Counted from the first letter of the stretch, positions 23,001 through 38,000 are shown. The stretch is DNA of 64,000 bases from Branchiostoma belcheri (GCF_001625305.1 NW_017804353.1:298959-362958), one strand, 5' to 3'. Translations and numbers: made by a program. The notes: generated by a model not told the origin, from the letters alone.

Positions 23001-26000
23001 TACACCTGGGTGGACCTAAGACAGTTGGGTAAAGAGCCAGCTTTCCCAAGGACAAAACATCCAGCCAGGAATGCCAGGAAACAAACCCATGACCTCGCAA
23101 TCCCACAAGCGCAACAACTCACGGTTCACAAAATGGACCGTCCATTTTTTGATTTAAAAAATTTAAGAAATCAAATTCTTCTTCATTTCTGCCCAGCCCT
23201 ACAGTGTAGGATTATTGGCAGCCGTTGCGCTTTGTTAGTTACAATTGTGATCCGGTACATAAAAAACAAAGAGGATAAAAAAAGGATAACCAAGAAGGGA
23301 ACATAAAACAACTGATTGTTTTTTATTTTATCATTTTGTTGGCCTTTTTAAAAATCTGCTGCAACATATGTACTTAAGTAGTCAACTTTTGGAATTTGGG
23401 TTTTTAGGAAGTGTCGTTCTCCCAAAGTTGGTATAGCACAGAACATTAAGCTCTTTCCTAGACATGCATATAGTTTCCAGCTAGACATTTATTCATAAAC
23501 TATTCATGATGAAGTGTGTGTGTTCTGGAAGGGGTTGGGATGACATTAAAGAAAGAAGAAAAGATCCCAAAGTTGGTATAGCACAGTAGCACAGAACATT
23601 AAGCTCTTTTCCAGACATGCAGATGTCCAGACATGCAGTTTCTAGCTAGACATTTATATGTATTCATTAACTATTCATGAAGTGTGTATGTGTTCTGGAA
23701 ACAAGAAGAAAAGATTAATGGTATCCTCAAGGTCAGAGGTGACAGGTTGTTGGTGTAATCACCGCGGTGTCCGTGTATCACACCTGACATCAGCGCTCTG
23801 TCATCGTTAGGCCGCCGGCGCTGATTAGAACAGATAATCAGCTCGTTCACATTCCTCATCTAATCTTCTTAAGCCAGAACTGCCTAAGCAGGCCTTCTGA
23901 AGTCCAGGGATCGAAAATTAGGAATACGTCGTAAGTTTACAAAATGTAGGAGTCAGGAAAAATTTGGGGCCTGAATTAAAGAATAAATAAATAATAAATA
24001 AATGATAACATAATTAGCTCATTCACATTCTAGCCTGGGTACCATCCGGATTTTCGCTATGCAATGCTCGAAAAAATCTTTTCGAGCGTTGCGTAGCGAA
24101 AATCCGGATGGTACCCAGGCTATTCACATTCCTCATCTAATCTCCTTAAAACCAGAACTGCCTAAGCAGGCATGCTTAAGTCAGGGGATCGAAATTCGAA
24201 ATTGGGAATGGGTCAACAAGCACCTGTCACCTAAAACTTAAAGTTTAGGTGTCTGCAACAGTTTGGGGTGCATGACATAACATAAAGTAGAGCGTCAGCA
24301 GAATCTGATTACTAGTAATTACAAACCTTTCCCCTTTCTCACTCTCTCTCTGAGTCTCTCTTTCTCTCTCTTTCTCCCTCTTCATCTAGTCTGAAATTCA
24401 ATGAATAACTTCAAAATTTGAAGCAAGTGCACCAAGATCTTTTTGTATGTATACATTTATATGTGTAAAGGTACTATTGTTCTGCTGTTTTTCAGTGTTG
24501 CCATACAAAAATTACCAGGTGCAAAATGACTTTTTCCCAACCCAATATTCCAGTGATGCAGATGATTTGAATTGGCCTCTTCCGTGCATCCAAATACCAC
24601 AGATGACAAGAAATAAAATATGTGTGATTAACTCGTTTTCATTCCAGAACACGCTCTGATGTTTCTTTCATAAAACGCAGTCTTTATGTCGTTACTTGCG
24701 TATCCTAACTTCGGATTGTTCATAACTCTTTCATGAGCTGCGCTTCCTTCTCACAAGCGCCCCAATCTATATTCTATTACCGAGGAAGCCCGCAGATTAT
24801 ACGACCATCGCAAAAAAGGGGTCGCTATATATTGATGTAAGACATTGGCTGACCCCCAGTGCTTGGTATTTGTTTTATAATACCAGCCAAATGCCATATT
24901 ATATGAGCCATTATGACTGCATTACAGGTCACTGAGCATTTTGAATAAATTTTTTAGAGTGAGTTTATGAACTTTGAGGACACTGTGCGGAATACCGCCT
25001 ACAGATATATAGGAATTATTTTCCGGGGCCATTTCTAGATGTATTTCTAGTGCGATCTGTATTCATTTTTCTTAGCTACATGCATCTTAAATTAATGTCT
25101 TTTTTACATGTTTTGATAATATCAGCCTCATGAAAAGATAAATATCATGCATTTATGATTGACTGGCTCAACAATTTTGGAAGCAATCTTCTGGTGGCCA
25201 ACAAATTTGGCCAAAGGTTCCTAAAAGTATGATGTGTGAAATGTAAAACTTTTATGCAGAATTTGAATGTTATGCTAGTATTTAGTACTAATTATATTCA
25301 TATTTTGAATAGCCCTAGCTAGTGCTGTGTACCTAAACCCACATTTAGGTTCAGGTCTGGATTCAAGTCCAGAGGTTTAGGTTCAGTTCCGGAATTGTAA
25401 GTCCAGACCTAAACCCATATACAAAATTGCATGTTGGCAACCTTGCAATGTTGTTTGGGCAAAACTTTGGCAACATGGAGGCTGATACACTTGACGATGC
25501 CCGATGGCAATGTTTTCTTCATTTTGCAGCAAAGATTTTGGAATCTACAGAAGGTTTTAGGTTGTTTGGAAAGAAAAGGGGTATGTGAAATGTTTTTTTT
25601 TTGTTAATAATTCCGGACTCGGTTCTTGACTTTTAGTTTTTTTTTTACTTGAACCTAAACATTACAAGTCCAGATCCAAACCCAGTGAACCGGTACACAG
25701 CACTAAGCACTCCATTCATAATTTGAATATTCCTAGCACTAGTAGCAGGTGCATCCCTGTATCTAGAGTCACAGTATTAACCATGGCAAATAGCAGCATA
25801 TGTTGTATGTCACCCTGGCAGTGTTGACACATGCCGACAGGTCCTTATCACCCCCAGTATCAGCCTGCCATAACACGGCATGTCAACAGGTCAGCCTGCT
25901 CACAGGCACAGGCACTGACAGACTGGCTTGGAACAGCCTGCATGTTTTTATTATACAGTCACGACTAGAAATACTGGGTGCATGTGCACCTTAGTGCACC

Positions 26001-29000
26001 CAATTTTTTTCTGAGGGTGCACCCAAATATTTTCATTTACGTATGTAAAGATGTTAAATGTATAGTAGCTTACTGCATATTCTTAATATCCAAGGGTCAA
26101 AAAATGTTAAAATCATTGTTGTATTACATTTATTTAGAAATGAAACATAATTACGTAGTTAATGCTGACATTCTACTTATATGGTGCACCAAGAAATTAT
26201 CACCACCAGTATCAGCCTGCCATAACATGGCATGTCAACAGGTCAGGCTGCTCACGGGCACAGGCACTGACAGACAGACAGTCTCAGCAGAACAGCAACA
26301 CACAGGCTGGCATGGTTTTATTGTACGGTATTTAAGAAATGTTGGAAAGGTTTTAATTAGGTCACAGCAAGTAATTTTTATAGATGACATCAGCATGCAC
26401 ATTCATTTTTTTGCCTGATTTTGCACGGGCACTGACAGACAGGCTCAGAACAGCAACACACAGACTGGCATGTTTTTTTTTATACAGTCACGGCTGGAAA
26501 TACTGGGGGCATTATCAGTGCACTCAAATTTGGATCAGATTCTGTTCCCCCAATTTTTTTCTGATTTTCGTAGGTTTACGTATCGTAAAGATGTTAAATG
26601 TATAGTTGTGTAGCACACTGCATATTCTTAATATCCAAGGGTCAAAATTTTTGACATTTAGGAATCAAGTCTGTATATGACATAACCAAAATTTTAACTG
26701 ATGGAGGACTTGAAATAATTCTTGGCTTGCAGAAACCTATTTTGTAAGCATGCATAGCTCAGTATCTCAAAAATGTACATGTACTTACTAACATATTCTA
26801 TACTTTTACAGCACATACAATACTGTAATATTATGATCGCCACTAGGCAATAATTTATCTTATCTGCATTAAAATTACAGGATCTCTTTACTGTGATTCA
26901 TAATATGGAGCCTGTTTTTTCTATCTTTTAAAATGCAGGTTGATTAATGTTTACTGGAACCTCAATTTGTTATTCCTGCAACTTAACATGTTATATACAC
27001 TAATACAGGAGGGCATTTGGATCCATCTCTAGTATACTAGTATATAATAATTCTTCCTAGTAAATGTTTTGTTCCAAGTATTACTAGCATATGATGTACA
27101 GTTTCCCCTTTTTTGTCGCCCCGTTTTGTTGCTTTAGTGATTTGTAGTTTACTTCCGTCTAAATGACTTGCCTAATCTTTCCAACCATCGGGAACGTTTT
27201 TATTGCGAGACGGGGGGATTTTCTGATACTCTGCCCCTTTATCTTCAAAAAACAACATCACTGCCAAAATGCACGCCTCTGGCCGTCAGCATATCACCGG
27301 AGTCGGAAAAGCCGCACCGAAACCCCACTTAGAGACTACAAGGATATTGCTGCGTAAATTATCTCCTTCAGAACTAAAGCCTCCTCGGAAAGATCTTCCC
27401 TCTGATATGAGAATCTGACTTGTGTGTTGCATGGAGGAGGTTTTAGCGGGCTTTCTTCAAAATGGCAGGTTTGATAAGAGGGTTTTTTTTTCGGCGAAAG
27501 AAGGTGTGATTAGTGCTGCATACCAGTTCACTGGACTTGGATCCGGACTTATAAGAATGTGTAGGTTCAAGTCCAGAAAAAACCTAAAAGTCAAGAACAG
27601 AGTCCGGACTTACTACCATAAAAGACCATTTCACATACCCCTTTTCTTTCCAAACCACCTAAAGCCTTCCGTAGATTGCAAAATCTTATGCTGCAAAATG
27701 AAGAAAACATTGCCATCGGGCATCGTCAAGTACCGGCCTCCATGTTATGTGGCCAAAGTTTCACCCAGACAACATTTCAACAAGGTTGCCAACATGCAAT
27801 TTTGTATATGCCATGGGTTTAGGTCCAGAATTACAAGTCCGGAACTGAACCTAAACCTCTGGACTTGAATCAGGACCTGAACCTAAATGTGGGTTTAGGT
27901 ATGCAGCACTACATTGTAGGTGTGATTGGTAAGTCCTTGGAGAGAGGCGAACGCAGCGGGGCATTAGCCCGCGTTGGGACCTGCTAAGTACAAGGGAGAG
28001 TAATGCGTGCAGAAAGTGTGCCCACCTTGAAGTGCGCGGCACGGATAAAAGGGACATTTGGAAAAGTCCCATTCCCTACTGACAGCTAAGTAGGACGGCC
28101 CGTCGCTAAAAACGCAGCGGCAGACTTTGGGAAAGGATGCCTAGGCCTAGGGAAAAAAATGTTGTGTTTCCTGTTTAGAGTTAAAACTGTTGGTCCAACA
28201 CAAAAAAAGTTCTCTCACCTAGAGCTAAATTCGACCAGTCACACTGGTCTTCCTCAGTAGACTGACCCAGTGAATCTTGTCACATGGCTTCTTTGAATTG
28301 TGACGTCAACACATGTTGTGTTTCCGTCCCAACCAACTCTAGAAAAAACTGCTGACCCTAGCCTTTTTTTGTTTGTGTGGACCCCTGCAAGGAACGTAAA
28401 TTTTTTGAGCTGATTGACCTTCTTTTCTGGGTCCAAGATCTGACACCTGAGTGATGAAACGTTGTACAATTGGTTTTTCAACATTGACATTGAAAATATC
28501 TGTGTCCTCATGCAAGTTTTATGTTAAACTGTGTTGTATAAGTCATGGGACTATGTAGGTAGGTAGGTAGGTTGTGTAAGTTGTATCACTAGAGATAGCC
28601 AAGGTCCAATAAGAAAAATTAAGTTTAAGAAAGATAATCTCTATCTACCGACCCTAATATTTTTCAGGAGTCTGAAACAGGAAACTCAACAATTCTTTTC
28701 CTAGGCCTAAGTAACGCAGCCCCATCACTAAAACAAACAGCAGCAAAAAAAAAGAAAGAACAAAAAAAATCCCTACCTACATGTACTGACCCTAATATTT
28801 TTCAGGACTGAAACAGCAAACACAACACTTTTTTCCTAGGCCTAAAAAAAAGCAGCGGCAAACTTTGTGAAAGGATGCCAAACCGGCCCACAGGGTTGAA
28901 GGGCAGTTTGGGAGAAAGCTGATTGACCATTTCTAGCTCCATCATGGCATGATCTGACACCTGAGTGATGAAACGTTGTACAATCGGTTTTCCAACATTG

Positions 29001-32000
29001 ACATTGAAAATGAAAGTGTCCTCATGTAAGTTTTACATACTGTATTGTATGTTAAACATACTGTATTGTATAATTAGTTGGATCACTAGAGATTGCCAAA
29101 GTCCAATAACTTTGAATAAGAAAAAGAAAGAAAGAAAAAAGATAATCCTACCTACCGACCCTAATATTTTTCAGGAGTCTGAAACAGGAAACACAACATT
29201 TTTTCCTAGGCCTAAGTAATGCGTCCCCATCACTGAAAAACAGCGGCAAAAAAAAGAATAAACAAAAAATTCTTCACTTACCGACCCAAATTTTTTTCAG
29301 GACTGAAACAGTAAACACAACATCTTTTTCCTAGGCCTAAAAAAACGGTGGCAAACTTTGGGAAAGGATGCCAAACCGGCCCGCAAGGTTGAAGGGCAGT
29401 TTGGGAGAAAGCCGTTTTCAGGCGAATCTTCGGGGAGAGCTTAAAGCAAAACAACAGAAAAAAAAAAAGAACAAAAAAAAAAATCCCTACCTACCGACCC
29501 TAATATAATATTTTTCAGGAGTCTGAAACGGGAAACACAACATTTTTTTCCTAGGCCTAAGTTACACAGCCCCATCACTAAAAAAAGGAAAGAACAAAAA
29601 AAATTCCTACCTACAGCCCCAAATTTTTTTCAGGACTGAAACAGGAAACACAACATCTTTTTCCTAGGCCTAAAAAAACGGTGGCAAACTTTGGGAAAGG
29701 ATGCCAAACCGGCCCACAGGGTTGAAGGGCAGTTTGGGAGAAAGCTGATTGACCATTTGTAGCTCCATCATGGCATGATCTGACACCTGAGTGATGAAAC
29801 GTTGTACAATCGGTTTTCCAACATTGACATTGAAAATAAAAGTTTGCTCATGCAAGTTTTACTTTGATAAACTAAGTTGGATCACTAGATATAGTCAAAA
29901 TCTAATAAAAAAACAAAGAAAAAAATCCCTGCCTAGTAGCTTAAAAACAGTGGCATAAAAAAGAAAGAACAACAAAAATCTCAAATGTTTTTCAGGACTG
30001 AAACAGCAAACACAACATTTTTTCCCTAGGCCAAAAAAACAGCAGCAAGGTTGAAGGGCAGTTTGGGAGAAAGCCGTTTTCAGGCGAATCTTCGGGGAGA
30101 GCTTATCTCGCTGTTGCCCCGTCGGCAAATAGATTACACGACGCGAGCCTCGACAGATAAAATGTACCGCCACCCTTTGAATCAGTTGCCGCGGGCAACC
30201 GGCAGAAAGGCTCGGAGGGTAGGCTGTATCTCCTGGGATGGGCCCGGTACGAAATGATCGAGAATGATAGCGAAATTATTATCTGAGAGAAGCTCCGGCC
30301 GAAGCTCTTCTTCACTGTTCCATCCCGCTCAAAGCCAACGGTTGTCATCGATCCGTAGACAGGGTTCTCTCCAGGATTTTTTCACAGCATAGGGGTCAGG
30401 TACAGAAGAGCAACTTTCGTGACACAAATCACGCATTGAGCCAAAATATTTTGAAACTCATATCCCCCTGAGACATTATTTCTTGTTTAATGAGGAACAG
30501 ATTTTGTGAAGTTAAGGTTTTCCATTTGCTATAGCTTCATTCTGAAGTTATATTTTTTAATTTCTTGCAAGATTTATGAAGGTTCTCCCTCCGAAAACAC
30601 CCCTATGCTGGTTGAAAGACAGCACAGGGGTCAAAATTATAGATACAGGCTACATGTAGAAGTTCAAGGGTTAGGTGTAAGAAGTCGATCGGTGTAATAT
30701 AGCCAGCTGCCGCCGCGCCGCGTGCCTGTGAAGCTGGTGTGTTACGCCGAAAGGCGGTTATACTGGCTATACAGATACAGAATGATACAGATACAGATTA
30801 TAGCATAGGGGGTCAAAATCATCTATGCTAAAAGGCCTGGCTAGAACACTGGTAGAGTCGGTAAGACGGCAGACTTACCCGCCAACCCGACAACAAACGC
30901 AGCGCGGTTCGCTGCCCCCGAACGTTAGCGCTACCCCCTCGTGGCCGGTATAATGGGCGCTGCGTTGAACACCCCCATGCATGCTAACTACCCACTTGAC
31001 AAGCTTGCCCTGCGGAAACTTCCACGTGGGCTGCCATAGTGATGCATACCGGTTCACTGGACTTGGATCCGGACTTGTAAGAATGTTTAGGTTCAAGTCC
31101 AAAAAAACCTAAAAAATAAAGTAAAAAACCGAGTCCGGACTTAATATAACCATAAAAGACCATTTCACATACCCCTTTTCTTTCCAAACCACCTAAAACC
31201 TCCCGTAGATTGCAAAATCTTTGTTGCAAAATCAAGAAAAAATTGCCATCGGGCATCGTGAAGTACCGGCCTCCATGTTATGTGGCCAAAGTTTCACTCA
31301 GACAACATTGCAAGGTTGCCAACATGCAATTTTGTATATGCCTTAGGTTTAGGTCGGGACTTACAAGTCCGGAACTGAACCTAAACCTCTGGACTTGAAT
31401 CCGGACCTGAACCTAAATGTGGGTTTAGGTATGCACCACTACGTGGGCATGCAAAAGACTCCAAGCTAGTTGTACCCCGAGAACCGCATATTGCCCGCCC
31501 AAGCAATGCCGCGCAATCAAGGCCCGTTTTTACGGTCCCAGCTGCCTCGTAAAGGGCTGAAATATCAATGTCTTAGCCGGGAGACTTATGGGCGAGATGG
31601 CGAGATAGGTGCTGAACATGAACAATTCGGGAGGAGGAGAATCAATGACCCTGTGGAGAAAGGTGCACAGCGAATGTTTATGCCCCTCCCAGCCACTGCC
31701 TGAATGGAGCTTTGTCCATCCCAGATAGATGTACAGCTGTGGAGATAGCTATAGATTGGCCAGGTCTCATATATATAGGGTTGTTAACTGCAGGAAGACA
31801 GGAGGTTTTCAGCCAGATAAGGTGATAAGAGTGATCGTGATGGAATTTCGACTTAAGCCCCTCTAGCATTTTTGAGGTCGTTTTTGGTAGTGGGGTGTTA
31901 ATTCACTGCGTCTTGGGCCATCCCTCTAGCTCTCCTTCCACTGCCTTTAGGCCACACTGCCTTAATTTTATGGATAACATCCGCGCGCGCATTGATTTTC

Positions 32001-35000
32001 TGTTTTCACTGTTCTCAAAAAAAAAAAAAAAAGAATCATGTCCCCCGATGCTCTGGCCTGCTCTAGGACTGGGTAGTCAATGGTAGTTGGTATAGTTAGC
32101 GACAATACGGAGCCAGGCACCCAGACTATCAAAGCACTACGACTCAAGAACTCAGTACATGTGTACAGTGCCGATTCATAAATTCCTCAAAAAGCCAAGT
32201 GCCGGCTAATGTACTGCCGCAATACCACAATACCAGCTTTGCATTCCTGTGGTTTAGTAGCATTTTATTTTTGACCGTAATTTTTTTATTTGCCCGCGCG
32301 CACTAGTTTGGGGGTCTTCATAGGATGTCATCCATAAAATCAAGTCGGTGTGGCCTTACCTCCCAACCCATTTACACCTGGGTGGAGTGAGGAAAGTCGT
32401 GTAATGGCACTTCCCAAGGGTGTGATATGTCTTGCCAATGTGGAATGTCGGATCGAAGCCCTGACCTTTCGATCCTCTGTCCACGAGCCAAACCATTTGG
32501 CCATCAGTGCCACATATTTACCTTCGGCAGGTTATATCTTTTTCTCTTCTTTTTTACACTATAAATATGATTCTTTATTGTAAAAAAAAGAGATTGATAC
32601 ATGGTACATTGTACATGGAACTATTGATACATTACAAAGTTAAAACTACTGATTTACATCAATATATGGTGCAGCCTGTCTCTTCATTGGTTTATTTTTT
32701 CATATATAAAAATTATAACACATTCTAAAACCACATATTGCAGTCAACAAATATGGTTGACTGAATTGTGTGATCTTACATTAAGTTACAATGTAGGCTA
32801 TACAGATGCAAACAACTTAAAGTTCAACTGACAAATACATATTAGCATCATCTCATCTAAATTGTATTTATTACTTAATTGTACTTATTATCTGGTTTTC
32901 AGTAACCCCCAGCCTTTTTTCTCGGGGTTGTTGTTACACATGTCGGCTGGCACCCATGCTCTGTCCATTGTTGCCTGTTGGAAGAAACATACACATCCTC
33001 CCAGTGGTGTTCTGTGCCAGGTGTAGATTACAGTTTGGGACGTAGCCGAAAACTCTTCAATTGATCAGCTTGATCCCCCTTTGTGTCCTCTGCATCAATA
33101 CAACAGTGATCATGATGGCATCACGGCGCATTGATCGCACCGGCGGCATTGTGCTCGCTATTGAGTAACACTGAAGCATGGCAGGTCCCCCGGCCATTCG
33201 TACATTCTTCTATCGGGCAATTAATTTATCCGGCGGTGTAGTTCCAATCCGAGGGGCTTGTAAGGCTGAGGTCCCCAGTGCCTGTTTCACCGCACATAGC
33301 AAAACACACCTGTTGGAACTGCAGCTCCTGTTGCCTGTTGCTTTTCTTGTATTAACATTTTTGTATTTCGGGATGAAAGATTTTGTATTCGGTGACGGAT
33401 GAAAGATTTTTGTCTTATTTGAATAATGTCACCGCATATAACAAATGTATGTCTCAAAGTGTCAAAGTACATGTATATACAGGTAGCCCTGATTTTATTG
33501 GTCAAGTTTGAACAAATAAAGAAGCCAAAAGTCCCCCGGCTATTGGTACATTCTTCTATCGGGCAATTAATTTATCCGGCGGTGTAGTTCCAATCCGAGG
33601 GGCTTGTAAGGCTGAGGTCCCTGGTGCCTGTTTCTACACACATGGCAAAACACACCTGTTGGAACTGGTTTCTCATGCCTGTTGCTTTTCTTGTATTAAG
33701 ATTTTTGTTTTCCGGGATGAAAGATTTTGTGTTCGGTGACGGATGAAAGATTTTTGTCTTATTTGAATAACGCTACTGCATAGCAACAAATGTATGTCTC
33801 AAAGTATGTACAGGTAGCCCTGATTTTATTGGTCAAGTTTGAACTAATAAAGAAGCCAAAAGAGTCCCTTGGCCATTCGTACATTCTTCTATCGGGCAAT
33901 TAATTTATCCGGCGGTGTAGTTCCAATCCGAGGGGCTTGTAAGGCCGGGGTCCCCGGTGCCTGTTTCAGTGCACATGGCAAAACACACCTGTTGGAACTG
34001 TGGCTACTGTTGCCTGTTGCTTTTCATGTAATAAGATTTTTGTATTCAGGGATGAAAGATTTTGTAGAGTGTAGAGATTTTCTATTCATGTAGAGTTGGT
34101 TTAGAAGTGTCAGAAAAATATTAAAAACAAACATTTGCTATGTTACATTTTCAAATTTTGAAGTTAGTTATAATACATTTATATTTCAGCTTCCAGCTGA
34201 GAATAGAGGTACAATGTACATGTAGTAGTACTAGTAAAATTATAACTTGGTTCTACATGTATTTATATATAATATAACAAGTTATAAAACACTCCTTCCA
34301 TACCTGTATCAGTGGTCTTGCCATTACTGTATCACACATACAAGTAGGTTTACCGGTAGGTAAAATACTACTCTGTTTTAAGAACGGGTCTGTTTCCTGA
34401 TCCCTCCTCTAGTTGTAATTAGAAACTGAGAGCCGTAACTTGGCAATGGCCTCCAGCCTGGGCATTAGTGGCTAATTTGTATTCTGGCAAATGGCTACTT
34501 CTGTTGTACCTTTACCAAGAACTAGTGGATGGCATCTTCAGCACCAAGGACAGAGATCTTGGTCTTGATATACTTGGTACATATGCACATCTGTGCACCC
34601 AAAATTGGAGCTGCACCTAATTTTGGACTATAGGTGCAGGATGCAGTGTATGTGTCAGAAAAAATAATAAAGCTTCAATTTGTTGGAAAGAACAGCTTGA
34701 AGGCTTGAACACTGTTCCGGTCCAAAATTTGGTTCACCAACAGATACATTTTTTTCGGACCAGACCCATACTACTTTTCTGGTCTGTATCAGTCCATCTG
34801 GACTAGTACCCACCTCCAGGTAAAATACTACTCTATTTTAAGAATGGGTCTGTTTTCTGATCCCTCCTCTAGTTGTAATTAGAAAGTGAGAGCCGTAACT
34901 TGGCAATGGCCTCCAGCCTGGGCATTAGTGGCTAATTTGTATTCCGCCAAATGGCTACTTCTGTTGTACGGCCTCTCGATTACTGCGATGTAGTAACAAG

Positions 35001-38000
35001 ATTTATAAGCAAAGTTCGACTCGAGAGATAACCTGGAAAGCTTGCACGATAATAACGTTACTTCCCCCCTTCAATTGCCCTGCACGAGCAAATTAGCAGT
35101 AAGGCCACACCAATTCAATTTCTTGGTTAACGGATTTGCCCGCTTCATTTTTTTCTGATTTGCATTAATAAAGATAAAAATTCAGAATCAACTGTGAAAT
35201 GCTCATATTTTGTCCTGAACAGTTGAAAACAGTCCTTTTCATCCTAGTTCTTACAGTTATCCCATCTTTCAATGCAATGGTATCATTAAATAAAAATCAT
35301 CAATTTTGAACCAGCGTGGTGTGTTGACTTCATGTCTCCTATCGTACCATTTTGGGCCATAATAGGATGCCTATAGGCCTTGTTTTTTTTTTTTTTTTTG
35401 CCCGCCCACTCCATTATATTTCTAGAAAAATCCGTTAACCAAGAAATTAAATTGGTGTGGCCTAAGATAGAAATGTTGTCAGGGTGAATAGCTTCATCTC
35501 CCCAGCCAAATTTGTCTAATTTGTCCCAGATTGCGAGACCTTTCTCTGCTAATAGCGAAGCCTCAATCACATCTCGTAAAGTGAAAAAGTTCCATCAGGA
35601 GTTGTTATGTACGTTGTTGTGGAGCGCAGCGGTTTTGAGAGAAAATTTATGGCGGCGCCTCGTTTTGTAACCTTTAATGATGGTTCTGTATGTATAATCT
35701 ATTAGCAATTTGGTGTGGGTTTGACATTGGTGTAGCAACAAAGCTGTCAAAAGCTTGAATACCGTACACACAGTATGTTAATGTCTACAAATTTGTGATT
35801 ACAATGTTGTAAAGAAATTATTATGTACTGAATTTTCTGCAATTCTAAAGACTTAAAAGTTTAGGTAAAAAAAACGCCTGCTTTTGTTGAAATTGGTTTA
35901 GCAACAAAGCTGTCAAAAGCATGAATTGCACACACAGTACATTAATGTCTTCAAATTTGTGATTACATGATGATTGTAAAAAAAATGTTGATCTACTGAA
36001 GTTTCTGAAATTCTAAAGACTTAAAGTTTAGGTAAAAAAATTCCTACTTTTGTTGAAATTGGTGTAGCAACAAAGCTGTAAGAAGCTTGAATGGTACATG
36101 TACACACAGTATGTTAATGTTTTCAAATTTGTGTTTACACTGTTGTAAAGAAATTAGTATCTGCTGAATTTTCTGCAATTTTAAAGACAGTTTCCAAAAG
36201 TCACAAAAATTCCTGCTTTTTTAAAAATTGTTGACTAGCAACAAAGCTGTCAAAAGCTTGAATGGTGCGTGTACACACAGTATGTTAATGGCTGCAAATT
36301 TGTGATTGACAATGTTGTAAAGAAATTATTATCTTACTGAATTTTCTGCAATTTTAAAGTTGGAAGACTTTCCGAAATTGAAAAACTTCAGTTCCCTACT
36401 CTTTTAGTACAAAACTTCATAGCAGTAAAAGTATACTTCTATGTTTAGTGCATTTTCCATCATCAGATTCTTGTCATATAAACTACCTTTTATACTGTAG
36501 TTGCTATCTGGTTTTACATCTGCTTATTTTACAGGCAGCATTGGAACTTGCCCCAAAGCTCTACAATGAATTACTTGTCGGCAGATACAAAATATTCCAG
36601 CACAACAGTCTTGGGGTAGAAAAGTTACTGTATAATATATACATTTATGTATTTTTCAAATGTATCTTAATATACATGTAAGTAAGAGAAATACAGCCCC
36701 TATATCACATCTGTACCTTAGCTTGGTATAAGTCACAAAGATATGGCAATTATGGAGGAGAATTCCTAATGAAATTACAGTTTTGCATTCTATTCAATTC
36801 AATTCAGTCTTTATTAAACAACTCGCAGACTTAGTCTGAATTGTGTTGCTCATTACAATATTCGTTTACAAGTATACATTAACATACACATTACAGATTA
36901 AAATATATCATAACACACAGAAGAGAAGACGTCTGTGCCGTTGGGTCACTCAGTGTACAAGATACTGCAGACCCGATAGATAAGTGAAGTCTGAGCGCAA
37001 GTACTATATTGATTACTTGGCGTTTAACAGTTCAACTAAATAAGGAATTGGTGAGTTCTTGTGACGTGCAGACCGACAGAGTGGAACATCAACATTCTGA
37101 GGGCAGGATTCCAAGTATCCTTGGATGTTTTTTGTATCATCTGTTTTCATTTATGAATTACATGTATGGTTGTGGTATGTTTGCTATCTTATCATCTAAA
37201 CTAAGGCCACACCAATTTAATTTGTTGTTTCTCGGATTCGCCTCTTCATTTTTTTCTGATTTGCAAAAAAAAAAAAAAAAAAGATTCTGGTTCTGAATCA
37301 ACTCAAAAATGCTCATATTTTGCCACCAACAGTTGAGGAAATTCCTTTCTTCCTAGTTGTTACAGTTTTTTTCCATCTATCAATGCAGTGGTTTGATTAA
37401 AAGTTCTAAATTTATACTTTAAATTTTAACCCAGCCTTTTTTGTTGACTTCATGGCTCATATTGTAGCATTTGGGGCTATAATAGGATGCCTAGACCTGT
37501 TTTTATTTTTATTTTTTTCGCCCTGTCGCTTCATATTTTTTCTGAAAAAATCCGAGAACCAACAAATTAAATTGGTGTGGCCTAAGTCTTAACTAATGTG
37601 TAAACCTGTCTACCATATATATGAGTTCCAAAATTAACTAAGGCTAGTCACATATAAATGTAATTTCAATAATAAATATTGTAATGTGTATTGGGTAATT
37701 CTGATTTTATGCAGTAATATGATACATAATTGGATATTTATGAGCTTTTTGGAAAAATCTCAATTTCGAAAGGTAATAAAAGGTGTGGTGTTCTAATCTT
37801 GTAACATGGACATTAGATAAAACTTACAATCATCAATGTATTATAATATTTATGATTGATATGACAGAAAATAGTCAAAGTCAAACCACACGTACATTGG
37901 GCTGTTTTGTTTTTGGCATGATGTACATGTGTTAATGTGTGTAAAAATGTGTTAACGTTGCACATGAAAAGCATTATGTACATGTAATTCTGCCAAGTCA

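Noticed and set aside
27422-27868. 148-codon open frame as a gene
   Set aside because: It lies mostly in a hAT-like MITE (27511-27911). The same frame reappears in the 31037-31441 copy for that reason.
35729-36365. CRISPR-like direct repeats
   Set aside because: Units are about 165 bp, contiguous and without spacers, in a eukaryotic intron.
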